Source: Bacteroidota bacterium
Lineage (GTDB): Bacteria; Bacteroidota; Bacteroidia; Flavobacteriales; Weeksellaceae
Length of the DNA stretch: 64,000 nucleotides
Direction: 5' to 3'
Assembly: GCA_023399595.1 (NCBI GenBank)
Contig: JAEWOR010000021.1
Location: forward strand, 1 to 64,000
A program made the position numbers and the translations under genes. This document shows, in pieces, positions 1-8,279 of the stretch. The notes below the pieces were generated by a model, which was not told where the DNA came from, ran no database searches, and saw nothing but the letters and a program-made list of their open reading frames with translations. Every line of letters starts with the position of its first letter. Positions within the stretch are counted from its first letter, which is position 1.

Positions 1-19
1 CGGCGGCCCTTGGCCGCCG
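1..19. terminator. GC-rich hairpin beyond the fmt stop codon
   Basis: An 8-bp perfect inverted repeat, CGGCGGCC / GGCCGCCG with loop CTT, lies 7 nt beyond the fmt stop codon on the minus strand. It is very GC-rich for this genome. Its outer part and any U-tract are cut off by the window edge, so a terminator role is inferred from position only. Confidence 0.5.
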
Positions 20-26
20 AAACTGT

Positions 27-974
27 TTATAACAAACTGATTTCTTCAAAACTTCTAAAACCGTTCAGGAAATCTTTAATATTCATTCTTTTCTTACCTT
101 CAAGTTGCAATTCTGTTGGAGAATAAATACCATTTTCGGTATAGATAGAAAATCCATTTTTTGAAATTTCTAGGGTTCCAACTTCTTTCTGATGTTCCTT
201 TTCCTCGAATTTCCCATCAAAAATTTTAAGCGACTTTACTTCTTCTCCTATTTTCAAGGTGGTGAAAGCAGCAGGGTAGGGTGACATTCCTAAAATAAAT
301 TGGTGAACAACTTTTGCAGTCTGTTTCCAATTAATTCTCATATCTTCTTTGAAAATTTTATAAGCATTTTTCGGAACTTCTACAAAAGGTTGAGTTTTTT
401 CCTCAATAGCGTTTTCTGCTAAACCGTCTAAAGTTTTTACGACTAATTTAGCGCCCATTTCCATCAATCTGTCGTGTAAACTTCCTGCATTTTCATTCTC
501 AAGAATTTGAATTTCTTCTTGTAAAAGAATGTTTCCTTCATCAATTTTTTCATTGATAAAAAATGTGGTAGCTCCTGTTTTTTCTTCACCGTTAATAATC
601 GCATAGTTAATAGGAGCAGCTCCTCTATAATCGGGTAAAAGTGAAGCATGAAGATTAAAAGTGCCTATTTTTGGCATCTCAAAAAGGATTTTTGGCATCA
701 TTCTGAAAGCTACAACCACAAAAACATCTGCATTGAGTTGTCTTATTTCTTCTAAAAATTCAGGATTTCTTAATTTTTCAGGTTGAAAAATATTAAGATT
801 ATTTTCTACAGCGTATTCCTTTACGGGTGACTGATGTATTTTTTGGCCTCTTCCACTTGCTTTATCTGCAACTGTTACCACTCCAACAACTTGATGTTTG
901 GATTGATGTATGGCTGCTAATGAATTTTTTGCAAACTCGGGAGTTCCAAAAAACACTACTTTTATTGAATTCAT
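27..974 (-). CDS. fmt: methionyl-tRNA formyltransferase
   Basis: Transfers a formyl group from 10-formyl-tetrahydrofolate to the amino group of Met on initiator tRNA in the cytoplasm. At 315 aa it has the usual family length. The N-terminal formyltransferase fold starts with VVFFGTPEFA, and the folate-site signature HASLLPDYRGAAPINYAI (about residues 108-125) is intact, followed by a C-terminal tRNA-binding domain. A perfect TATCTTTG element lies only 4 nt upstream of the start codon, so the transcript may begin at or very near the ATG. recQ lies upstream on the same strand, but the 100-nt gap and this promoter suggest separate transcription. Confidence 0.97.
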   Translation of the reverse strand: MNSIKVVFFGTPEFAKNSLAAIHQSKHQVVGVVTVADKASGRGQKIHQSPVKEYAVENNLNIFQPEKLRNPEFLEEIRQLNADVFVVVAFRMMPKILFEMPKIGTFNLHASLLPDYRGAAPINYAIINGEEKTGATTFFINEKIDEGNILLQEEIQILENENAGSLHDRLMEMGAKLVVKTLDGLAENAIEEKTQPFVEVPKNAYKIFKEDMRINWKQTAKVVHQFILGMSPYPAAFTTLKIGEEVKSLKIFDGKFEEKEHQKEVGTLEISKNGFSIYTENGIYSPTELQLEGKKRMNIKDFLNGFRSFEEISLL

Positions 975-978
975 ATTG

Positions 979-986
979 CAAAGATA
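979..986 (-). promoter_or_regulatory. fmt promoter, -7 element
   Basis: TATCTTTG on the minus strand matches the Bacteroidota -7 consensus TAnnTTTG exactly. It ends 4 nt before the fmt ATG (972-974), so the predicted transcription start is at or next to the start codon. No clear -33 TTTG was picked out. Confidence 0.6.
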
Positions 987-1075
987 ATATTTGTATGAAA
1001 GAATTAGAAATTAGACATGAGAAAAGAGAAAAGTGATATGTAGATATTAGAGATCCATCTCCTATTACCCATTAC

Positions 1076-2977
1076 TCATGCTAAAGCGTAAGTTCTAAAA
1101 TTCAGCATTTTTACTTTATTAGAATCTAGGAGATCTATAAGATTTTCAAGTATATTTTCCTTTTGATAATAACTCAATTGAATGGCGATTTCATCTATTG
1201 TTGCAGGTTTTGTATTTAAGACTTTAATGATTTCTTGAGAAATATTACTTCCAAAAATAGATTGCTTTTGCTGTTCACAAACTGAGCATTGTCCACAGTT
1301 TTTGGCGTTTTTCTCACCGAAATAAGAAAGTATTAATCTCATTTTACAAACATCATTGTTTTGAGTGTAAAATTTCATTTCTTCCCATTTCTGGATTTTG
1401 TTCTTTTGAATTTGATCAAAAAGATGCCAATATTTTCCTTGCGATGCTCGAACATCACGATGTTTAATGAATTTTACACTCGCCAATTCTCCATCTAAAT
1501 AATCAATATACCCTTTAGTTTTCATTTCCTTTAAACGGTCTTTAAAGTCTCCAAGATTAATTTTTAGTTTATTACAAATATTCGTTTCGCTGAACATCAC
1601 TTTGTGTGTCGTTAAACCCGAAACATTTCGCAGTAAAATTTCTAGAAAATAGGCGTCTTTATGAATAAGTGTATCAACTTCTTCATAGGGAATCAATAAT
1701 TCTAAACTTGAAAGTTTTTTTAAGGTATTGTAGTAAATAATTTCCTGATTGTGGAGGAAGTTTAAAATATTTGAAATTTTGCTTGAAGAAAATTTGGTTA
1801 AATTTTTTAATGTTTGAATATTAAATTGGAAAGTAGCCTCTGGAAGTTCGCCGTCTGCAACTTGAAATAGGGAATATAAAAAATTCACTACTTTTTCAAA
1901 TTCGTTTTTGTTAGGAGTTTGACTTGCTATTATTTGATTGAAGTTTAAAATTTCTTGCTCATTCCAAAGCATCATGGCAAAACTTTTTTCTCCGTCTCTT
2001 CCTGCTCTTCCTATTTCTTGATAATAGTTTTCAACAGATGACGAAGGTGAAAAGTGAATTACAAATCTTACATTATCTTTGTCAATCCCCATCCCAAAAG
2101 CATTAGTAGATATCAGAACTTTATTATTGCTGATATTCCATTGGTGTTGTTTTGTGTTTTTTTCTTTGGCACTAAGACCTGCATGAAAATATTCAACATT
2201 TTGAATATTGTTTTTTTGTAAAAATTGAGCTAAAAATTCCGCTTCTTTTCTTGTTCTTACATAAACAATTCCTGATGTGGTGTTATATCTCAAAACATCC
2301 AGAACACGTTGGTATTTATCAGCAATTTCTTCAACAATAATTTTAATGTTATCTCTCTTAAAACTCTGCTGAAAAAGTTGTACATTTTTTAAGTTGAGTT
2401 TTTCAATAATTTCGTTAAGAACTTTATCCGTTGCAGTTGCAGTAAGGGCTAAACAAGCTATGTCTTTAAATTGTGCTCTAAAGTTTTTAATATTTTGATA
2501 GCTTGGTCTAAAATCTTGTCCCCATTCCGAAATACAATGCGCTTCATCAACTGCGATAAAAGAAATTTGTATTTCCTCTAAATTTTGAAGAAATACTGAA
2601 TTAGTAAGTCTTTCTGGAGAAACGTAAAGTAGTTTTGTAATATTGTCTTTGCAATTATTGTAAATAATTTCAGCATCAAACTCATCCAGTTCTGAAGATA
2701 AATACTCGGCTTCTATCCCTTTTCTTTTAAGTTGACTTACTTGGTCTTTCATTAAAGCAAGTAACGGCGAAATTACAATACAAGTACCTTCTTGCAATAA
2801 AGCAGGAAGTTGGTAGCATAAAGATTTTCCTCCACCTGTTGGTAGAAGAACTAAACTGTCTTTTTTGTGAAGAACGGCATCAATAATTTCGGATTGAAGA
2901 GGTCTGAATTCACCATGACCCCAAAAATGTTGAAGCGTTTTTAGTTTTAAAGATTCTATGTTTTCCGGGGTGTTCAT
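1076..2977 (-). CDS. recQ: ATP-dependent DNA helicase, RecQ family
   Basis: 3'-5' DNA helicase for recombination and fork repair. At 633 aa it shows the helicase core with Walker A (LLPTGGGKSLCYQLP, about residues 44-58), the DEAH box (AVDEAHCISEWGQDFRPSY) and motif VI (YYQEIGRAGRDG). The RQC zinc site follows, with cysteines in CKMRLILSYF and NCGQCSVCEQ. A canonical HRDC domain is not obvious: the C-terminus is a short helical segment ending FRTYALA. Bacteroidota often carry more than one RecQ-type gene, so paralogy is possible. The gene stands alone between fmt and the ompA-type operon. Confidence 0.95.
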   Translation of the reverse strand: MNTPENIESLKLKTLQHFWGHGEFRPLQSEIIDAVLHKKDSLVLLPTGGGKSLCYQLPALLQEGTCIVISPLLALMKDQVSQLKRKGIEAEYLSSELDEFDAEIIYNNCKDNITKLLYVSPERLTNSVFLQNLEEIQISFIAVDEAHCISEWGQDFRPSYQNIKNFRAQFKDIACLALTATATDKVLNEIIEKLNLKNVQLFQQSFKRDNIKIIVEEIADKYQRVLDVLRYNTTSGIVYVRTRKEAEFLAQFLQKNNIQNVEYFHAGLSAKEKNTKQHQWNISNNKVLISTNAFGMGIDKDNVRFVIHFSPSSSVENYYQEIGRAGRDGEKSFAMMLWNEQEILNFNQIIASQTPNKNEFEKVVNFLYSLFQVADGELPEATFQFNIQTLKNLTKFSSSKISNILNFLHNQEIIYYNTLKKLSSLELLIPYEEVDTLIHKDAYFLEILLRNVSGLTTHKVMFSETNICNKLKINLGDFKDRLKEMKTKGYIDYLDGELASVKFIKHRDVRASQGKYWHLFDQIQKNKIQKWEEMKFYTQNNDVCKMRLILSYFGEKNAKNCGQCSVCEQQKQSIFGSNISQEIIKVLNTKPATIDEIAIQLSYYQKENILENLIDLLDSNKVKMLNFRTYALA

Positions 2978-3008
2978 TTTGTAAAAATACTAAAACCTAT
3001 GAAACAAA

Positions 3009-3032
3009 AAAAGCCACGCGAACGTGGCTTTT
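3009..3032 (-). terminator. intrinsic terminator of the OmpA-family operon
   Basis: A perfect 10-bp stem AAAAGCCACG / CGTGGCTTTT with loop CGAA. Read on the minus strand it is followed by a run of T, 17 nt beyond the stop codon of the OmpA-family gene at 3050. Confidence 0.85.
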
Positions 3033-3049
3033 ATATAAATGGAAATAAA

Positions 3050-4507
3050 TTATTTCGCTTCGAAGTAAACTCTTCTGTTAGCTCTATTTTTCCATTCAGG
3101 ACATTTAGTAGCTGGTTCACACTCTGGGTATTTAAGGTCTTTCTCTCCTCTACCTACAGCGTTTAATTTAGAAGAATCAACACCGTTCTTAATTAAATAA
3201 TTTTTAACAGCATTTGCTCTTCTTTCAGAAAGTTTTTGGTTGTAAGCATCAGATGCTCTTGTATCTGTAGCTCCAATTACGTTATAAGTTCCGCTTGAAG
3301 AATTGATATAGCTTACAGCGTTGTTCAAGATTGGAGTATTGTTTGGAAGAATTCTATCAGAGTTCAAATCAAATTCAATACCTTCTAGAGTTCTAGTATC
3401 TTCTGTTACTACTCCAGGTTGTTTTGGTTCTTCAATAGGGCAACCATCATTTTCAACTGGACCAGGAACTACAACACATTTATCGTAAAGATCAATAACT
3501 CCATCTAAATCTGTATCTAAAGCTACACCAGCACCATCGACTCTTGCACCTGCAGGAGTATCAAGCTGTCTGTCCCAATCGTCACAAACTCCGTCGTTAT
3601 CAGCATCTCCTTTTTTACAAACTTCGAAATCTTGGTTTTTACTAGCCAATACATCAAGTTTGTAATACATTTCTTGTAATGGATCATGCCACATTAAGTG
3701 AGACTCATGCTTTCCAAGTTTTAAAGAGGCTCCCAAAGTAAAGTTGAAGAAGTTATCTGAGATTTGATCTTCTCTTTTGTTGATAGCACTGTATTGTGCA
3801 CCACCTCCATCGAATTCATCATCACCGGTAACCATATACATTCCTCTAGCTTCAAGGTCAATTCTTCTGTTTACTTTATATTTTACACCTAAACCAGCTT
3901 GTCCAAATAAAGAAGAAAGTTTGAAAGGTTTAATTTCAGTCATTAATTGTTGACCCGTTTCATCTTTTTGGTATGCTCTATAAGCTAAAGTACCAATACC
4001 TGCATAACCGTGTAAAGCCCATCTGAATGGAGATTTGTTATCAACTCTTCTTAATAAATTAGAAAAATTGATGTCTCCTAAAATAGAGATTGCATCATAC
4101 TGAGTTCTAGCACCTACTTGCTGATAAGCACTTGCATTTGCTGGAGCATCATCTTTAGTATTAAACCAACCTTGTCTAGTCTCCCCTCTGTCATATTGAA
4201 GTTTTAAACCAAAAGCATGAGTAATTGCTTTGTCAACACTTAAATATGCTGAATATCCGAATAGGTTTTTACCGTTACCATTTTTAATGGAGGTTAAATC
4301 AGAAGACTGTACTAATGGAACTCCAACACCTGCAGAGATAGACCAATCATTGAATCTTTTAGACTCTTGAGTGAATGGAGAAACGTTTGCAGATCCTGAA
4401 GAAAAAGTATTAGGATAAGTATCTTGGGCAACTGCAATGGTATCTTGTGCAAAGCCGACAGTAGGAACTGTTAAGGCGAGAGCAACAATTGCTAAACTTA
4501 ATTTCAT
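3050..4507 (-). CDS. OmpA-family outer membrane protein with TSP3-like repeats
   Basis: Probable outer-membrane protein anchoring to peptidoglycan. The start at 4507 gives a clean signal peptide (MKLSLAIVALALTV...GFAQ) matching the paralogue next door. An upstream in-frame ATG at 4573 would overlap that gene and add a 22-residue charged tail. Mature order: beta-barrel-like region (about residues 30-280), aspartate-rich calcium-binding segment (GDADNDGVCDDWDRQLD), then an OmpA C-terminal domain (GATDTRASDAYNQKLSERRA ... VGRGEKDL) that binds peptidoglycan. It is co-transcribed with the paralogue 53 nt upstream and ends at a strong terminator. Confidence 0.9.
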   Translation of the reverse strand: MKLSLAIVALALTVPTVGFAQDTIAVAQDTYPNTFSSGSANVSPFTQESKRFNDWSISAGVGVPLVQSSDLTSIKNGNGKNLFGYSAYLSVDKAITHAFGLKLQYDRGETRQGWFNTKDDAPANASAYQQVGARTQYDAISILGDINFSNLLRRVDNKSPFRWALHGYAGIGTLAYRAYQKDETGQQLMTEIKPFKLSSLFGQAGLGVKYKVNRRIDLEARGMYMVTGDDEFDGGGAQYSAINKREDQISDNFFNFTLGASLKLGKHESHLMWHDPLQEMYYKLDVLASKNQDFEVCKKGDADNDGVCDDWDRQLDTPAGARVDGAGVALDTDLDGVIDLYDKCVVVPGPVENDGCPIEEPKQPGVVTEDTRTLEGIEFDLNSDRILPNNTPILNNAVSYINSSSGTYNVIGATDTRASDAYNQKLSERRANAVKNYLIKNGVDSSKLNAVGRGEKDLKYPECEPATKCPEWKNRANRRVYFEAK

Positions 4508-4560
4508 AGTGTATTTTTTATTAATTATTTGATTTTTTAGACTTTTCATTTTGGATTTAT

Positions 4561-5670
4561 TTAGTTTGGACATCCATTATTATCTGCTGTTCCTGGCACT
4601 GTTACACATTTGTCATACAAATCAATAACACCATCTAAATCCATATCAAGAGCTACACCAGCTCCATCAACTCTTGCTCCAGCAGGAGTATCTAATTGTC
4701 TATCCCAATCATCACAAACACCATCATTGTCTTGGTCACCTTTTTCACATGTTACCAATTCTACAGGAGTATCTTCAAGAACTTTTGTTCTGTAGTAAGC
4801 CTCTTGTAGTGGGTCATGCCATGCCAGATGACTGTTATGTTTTCCAAGCTTAAATGATAATCCTAAATTAAATGTCAAGGCTTTGTCATTATAAGAATCG
4901 TTAATTAAGTTATAATTAATTCTTGATCCATTTGCATTTTCAAGCTCACGTCTTTCACCGCCGCCATCAAATTCTTCATCACCACTGTCAATATACATTA
5001 CACGTGCTTCAACATCAACTAATTTTGAGACTTTGTACTTAAGTCCTAAACCAAATTGAAAGAAAAATGAACTTAAATCCATTTTTTGGTCAATCATAAT
5101 TGGAATTCTTGGGGGTTCTGTACTCCATCTTGAAGCATCAGAGTCAATTAATTCCGTTTTGTAAGACATTAAACCAATACCTCCATAGCCATGGAAAGCC
5201 CATCTATATGGGGAATGGTTATCTACTCTTCTCAATAGGTTTGTAAAGTTAACATCCCCTAATAAAGAAACACTTTGGAATTTAGTCCAAGCTGTACCCA
5301 CACCAGCTGCAGGGTTGTCTGGCAACATTGCTTTTTGGTTGGTTTTTCCAATGTTATACATTAAACTGGCTCCAAACGTATGAGAGATTTGTTTGTCTAA
5401 ACTAACATATGCATTCCAACCCCAATTGGTTTTACCCTCGTAAAAAGATGTAACATCTGCAAAGGTCATAAATGCAGGTCCACCTCCTACAGAGATTGCC
5501 CAATCATTAAATTTTCTTGCTTTGTTGTTGAATGGCTGGATATTAGCCGAACCAGATGAATAAGTATTTGGATACTTCTCATTCCAATAGTTTACTGGGT
5601 TATTGCTGTCGGTTTCCTGGGCGTAAATGGCGATTGGAAACACTGCCAATAATAATAAACTTAATTTCAT
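4561..5670 (-). CDS. OmpA-like barrel protein lacking the peptidoglycan-binding domain
   Basis: A tandem paralogue of the following gene, 369 aa, with a signal peptide (MKLSLLLLAVFPIAIYAQ). The same barrel-like region follows (YSSGSANIQPF; NLLRRVDNHSPYRWAFHGYGGIG; EARVMYIDSGDEEFDGGGE), then the aspartate-rich repeat GDQDNDGVCDDWDRQLD. It stops at DNNGCPN, exactly where the paralogue continues into its OmpA C-terminal domain, so it should sit in the outer membrane without binding peptidoglycan by that route. The stop is clean and spacing to both neighbours is operon-like (11 nt after folK, 53 nt before the paralogue), so this looks like a stable short form and not an assembly break. Confidence 0.85.
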   Translation of the reverse strand: MKLSLLLLAVFPIAIYAQETDSNNPVNYWNEKYPNTYSSGSANIQPFNNKARKFNDWAISVGGGPAFMTFADVTSFYEGKTNWGWNAYVSLDKQISHTFGASLMYNIGKTNQKAMLPDNPAAGVGTAWTKFQSVSLLGDVNFTNLLRRVDNHSPYRWAFHGYGGIGLMSYKTELIDSDASRWSTEPPRIPIMIDQKMDLSSFFFQFGLGLKYKVSKLVDVEARVMYIDSGDEEFDGGGERRELENANGSRINYNLINDSYNDKALTFNLGLSFKLGKHNSHLAWHDPLQEAYYRTKVLEDTPVELVTCEKGDQDNDGVCDDWDRQLDTPAGARVDGAGVALDMDLDGVIDLYDKCVTVPGTADNNGCPN

Positions 5671-5681
5671 ATAATTTGTTT

Positions 5682-6107
5682 TTATGTTTTTAGATCTAAT
5701 TCACTTAGGAGTTTTAATGAAAAATCTCTCTCAAAAGCATTCTTTCTGTGAGGTATTTCCAGCTTATTGGATATAAAGATAATGTTATTAAAAAAAACAA
5801 TGTCAATATCAATAATACGATCGGTATATCCTCCTAAGACTTTAGAATCCTTATTTCTCCCCATTTCTTCTTCAATTTCCTTTAAACAATTTAGAAGTTT
5901 TATGGGCGAAAAATACGTATCTATTACTATTGCAATATTACAAAAATTATTAGAACTAACAAATTCTACCGGTTTTGTTATTAAAATTTCACTTTTTTGT
6001 GTAATTCTTCCAACTCTGCTGTTAATTATGGAGTTGGCTTTTTCAATGTTTTTTTTTGTGTCTCCAATATTACTTCCCAGTAACAAAACTACTCTTTGTG
6101 ACGACAT
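5682..6107 (-). CDS. folK: 2-amino-4-hydroxy-6-hydroxymethyldihydropteridine pyrophosphokinase
   Basis: Folate biosynthesis: transfers pyrophosphate from ATP to 6-hydroxymethyl-dihydropterin. 141 aa, slightly short for HPPK. Motifs visible are the N-terminal LLLGSNIGD, the catalytic loop region GGYTDRIIDIDIVFFNN with the paired Asp residues, and IPHRKNAFERDF (family form PH..+..R.F). The start codon is 20 nt from the divergent sppA start. The stop is 11 nt before the short OmpA-like gene, so folK may be the first gene of that operon despite the unrelated function. Confidence 0.93.
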   Translation of the reverse strand: MSSQRVVLLLGSNIGDTKKNIEKANSIINSRVGRITQKSEILITKPVEFVSSNNFCNIAIVIDTYFSPIKLLNCLKEIEEEMGRNKDSKVLGGYTDRIIDIDIVFFNNIIFISNKLEIPHRKNAFERDFSLKLLSELDLKT

Positions 6108-6112
6108 ATATG

Positions 6113-6120
6113 CAAATAGA
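6113..6120 (-). promoter_or_regulatory. possible folK -7 element
   Basis: TCTATTTG on the minus strand matches TAnnTTTG at seven of eight positions. It ends 5 nt before the folK ATG, the same geometry as at fmt, and lies inside the 20-nt gap between the divergent folK and sppA starts. Confidence 0.35.
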
Positions 6121-6127
6121 TGATTTT

Positions 6128-7879
6128 ATGAAAAGTTTTTTTAAGAATGTTGCAGCAAATATAGTGGCTTTTGTTATTATTATGGCTGTTTTATTTGTAG
6201 GTTTTATTTTGATGATTGCCATCTCATCTGCCAGCAGTTCAACGCCTCACGTGAAATCTAATTCCATATTAGTTCTAGACGATAAAATTTCTATCATGGA
6301 TAGTCCAACTGAAGAGAAAGTTGACTTTTTCAGTATGAATAAAGAATCTAAAGCAGTTTTAATTTATGATTTAGTGAAAGCAATTCAAAATGCGAAAACG
6401 GATGATAAAATAAAAGGGATAAGTATTGAGGCTGATTATATTAATGGAGGTATCACTCAATTAGATGACGTTAGAGCTGCAATTGAAGATTTTAAAAAAA
6501 GTGGAAAGTTTGTATATGCTTATGGAAATTCGGTTTCTCAACCTGCTTATTATGTGGGGTCTGTAGCGGAAAAGTATTTTCTTCATCCTGCTGGGGGGAT
6601 TGAATTGAAAGGACTTGCAACAGAAGTAGCTTTCTTTAAAAACTTTGCTGATAAATATGGAATAGGGTTAGAAGTGATAAGACATGGGAAATATAAAGCT
6701 GCTGTTGAGCCGTATATGAGAAACGATATTTCTCCTGAAAATAAAGAACAACTTTCAACTTTATTAAATGATATTTGGGGGAATACTGTACAGAAAATTG
6801 CAACTTCAAGAAAAATGAATGTTGCTGAATTAAATGTGGTTGTTGATAGTCTTTATGGGTTATTGCCAGATCTTACAATACAACATAAACTAGCCGATAA
6901 ACTTTTACAAAAATCTGAGTACACGAATTTACTAAGAGAAAAATTGAAGCTTAAAGAAAAAGAAAAACTGAATACCATTTCTTTTGCTAATTATGTTCAA
7001 ACTATCAAAAAAGATTCTGATGCAAAAGATGAGGTAGCTGTTTTATATGCATCAGGAGCTATTTATACTGGTAAAGAGTACAATGAGATTTATTCTAAAA
7101 AGTATTTAAAATACATTAAAAATCTTCAAGAAGATGAGAGTGTTAAAGCTGTGGTTTTAAGAGTTAATTCTCCAGGTGGAAGTGCAAATGCATCAGATGA
7201 AATTTTATTCGCATTAAAAGAATTGAAAAAGAAAAAACCACTTGTGGTTTCTTTTGGAGATTATGCGGCTTCTGGAGGGTATTATATTGCAATGGGTGCA
7301 GATAAAATTTATTCGGAACCTAATACACTTACTGGTTCTATTGGTGTTTTTGGTTTGATGTATTACTTTGAAGATATCGCTGCTAAAAATGGTATTCGTT
7401 CAGATGTAATTGCTACCAATGATAATTCGGCTTATTATTCTCCGCTTCATGGTTTAACGCCACATGGAAAAATAATGATGACAAGAGGTGTGGAAGGAAC
7501 GTATAAAAGATTTGTAGATTTTGTTACTGAAAATAGAAAGAAAACTTTTGAGCAAATAGATGCTGTAGGAGGAGGAAGAATATGGACTGGGACTAGAGCT
7601 AAGGAGTTAGGTCTTGTAGATGAATTAGGAACTTTAGAAAATGCGATTCAGTTTGCAGCCCAGAAAGCAGGAGTGAAAAATTATGAGGTTGAATCTTATC
7701 CAAGAAAAAAATCTAAGTTCGAACAAATTATGTCTGACCTTAATGAGGACGATATTTCTGCAAAAGTGCTTCAGAACAAAATTGGTAAGGAGAATTATAA
7801 AACTGTGGAACAGTTGATTAATATGAAAGCCAATTCTGAAATAAAAATGGAAACTCCTTACAGACTAATTATAAAATAG
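6128..7879 (+). CDS. sppA: signal peptide peptidase SppA, 67K type
   Basis: Membrane-bound serine protease that degrades cleaved signal peptides. The start at 6128 gives MKSFFKNVAANIVAF leading directly into the N-terminal transmembrane anchor; an upstream reading-frame extension would run through the folK start and adds no recognisable sequence. With this start the protein is 583 aa with the tandem SppA domains of the long form. The catalytic Lys is K190 in GKYKAAVEPY and the nucleophile is S382 in GDYAASGGYYIA, both present. Transcribed divergently from folK and closed by a bidirectional terminator. Confidence 0.93.
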   Translation: MKSFFKNVAANIVAFVIIMAVLFVGFILMIAISSASSSTPHVKSNSILVLDDKISIMDSPTEEKVDFFSMNKESKAVLIYDLVKAIQNAKTDDKIKGISIEADYINGGITQLDDVRAAIEDFKKSGKFVYAYGNSVSQPAYYVGSVAEKYFLHPAGGIELKGLATEVAFFKNFADKYGIGLEVIRHGKYKAAVEPYMRNDISPENKEQLSTLLNDIWGNTVQKIATSRKMNVAELNVVVDSLYGLLPDLTIQHKLADKLLQKSEYTNLLREKLKLKEKEKLNTISFANYVQTIKKDSDAKDEVAVLYASGAIYTGKEYNEIYSKKYLKYIKNLQEDESVKAVVLRVNSPGGSANASDEILFALKELKKKKPLVVSFGDYAASGGYYIAMGADKIYSEPNTLTGSIGVFGLMYYFEDIAAKNGIRSDVIATNDNSAYYSPLHGLTPHGKIMMTRGVEGTYKRFVDFVTENRKKTFEQIDAVGGGRIWTGTRAKELGLVDELGTLENAIQFAAQKAGVKNYEVESYPRKKSKFEQIMSDLNEDDISAKVLQNKIGKENYKTVEQLINMKANSEIKMETPYRLIIK

Positions 7880-7898
7880 TAATCACTGTAAGGAATAA

Positions 7899-7940
7899 AA
7901 AATGGGGATTGTAATATTTACAATCCCCATTTTATTTTTT
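7899..7940. terminator. bidirectional terminator between sppA and the YeaQ-like gene
   Basis: A perfect 16-bp stem (arms 7899-7914 and 7918-7933, core TGGGGATTGTAA) with T-rich sequence on the right and A-rich on the left. It sits between convergent genes and can serve both. Confidence 0.9.
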
Positions 7941-7945
7941 AATTT

Positions 7946-8200
7946 TTAACTTTTTTTGGTGACCATTCCGTAAATCCAGAGGACTACTAATGCTCCAACA
8001 ACTGCTAAAATCATACTTTTAAAGTTGAACTCATCCACAGTTCCCCATCCAATTAAACTTCCTATAAAGCCCCCAACAAAAGCACCTACAATACCTAAAA
8101 TAATAGTAATAAGCCACCCCCCGCCTTGTGTTCCCGGCATAATTGCTTTAGCAATAGCTCCGGCGATAAGACCAAAAATAATCCATGTTAAAATACCCAT
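7946..8200 (-). CDS. GlsB/YeaQ/YmgE-family small membrane protein
   Basis: 84 aa, almost entirely three hydrophobic helices rich in glycine: MGILTWIIFGLIAGAIAK, then GGGWLITIILGIVGAFVGG, then SMILAVVGALVVLWIYGM. This matches the transglycosylase-associated (YeaQ/YmgE) family, often stress-linked inner-membrane proteins of unknown mechanism. The name of the family does not imply enzymatic activity. It lies downstream of ftsY on the same strand, with the ftsY terminator in between. Confidence 0.88.
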   Translation of the reverse strand: MGILTWIIFGLIAGAIAKAIMPGTQGGGWLITIILGIVGAFVGGFIGSLIGWGTVDEFNFKSMILAVVGALVVLWIYGMVTKKS

Positions 8201-8260
8201 AGTTTAAAATTTTTATGTTAATATTTGTTAAGTGATTAAAGATATAAAAATTTCAGAAAA

Positions 8261-8279
8261 ACATGATATTTATCATGTT
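8261..8279 (-). terminator. ftsY terminator
   Basis: Stem AACATGAT / ATCATGTT with loop ATTT, overlapping the ftsY stop codon. On the minus strand it is followed by TTTTTC. Confidence 0.65.

Noticed and set aside
1..26. End of an rRNA or tRNA gene suggested by the GC-rich start of the window
   Set aside because: The sequence is a simple inverted repeat right after fmt; there is no match to a conserved RNA end.
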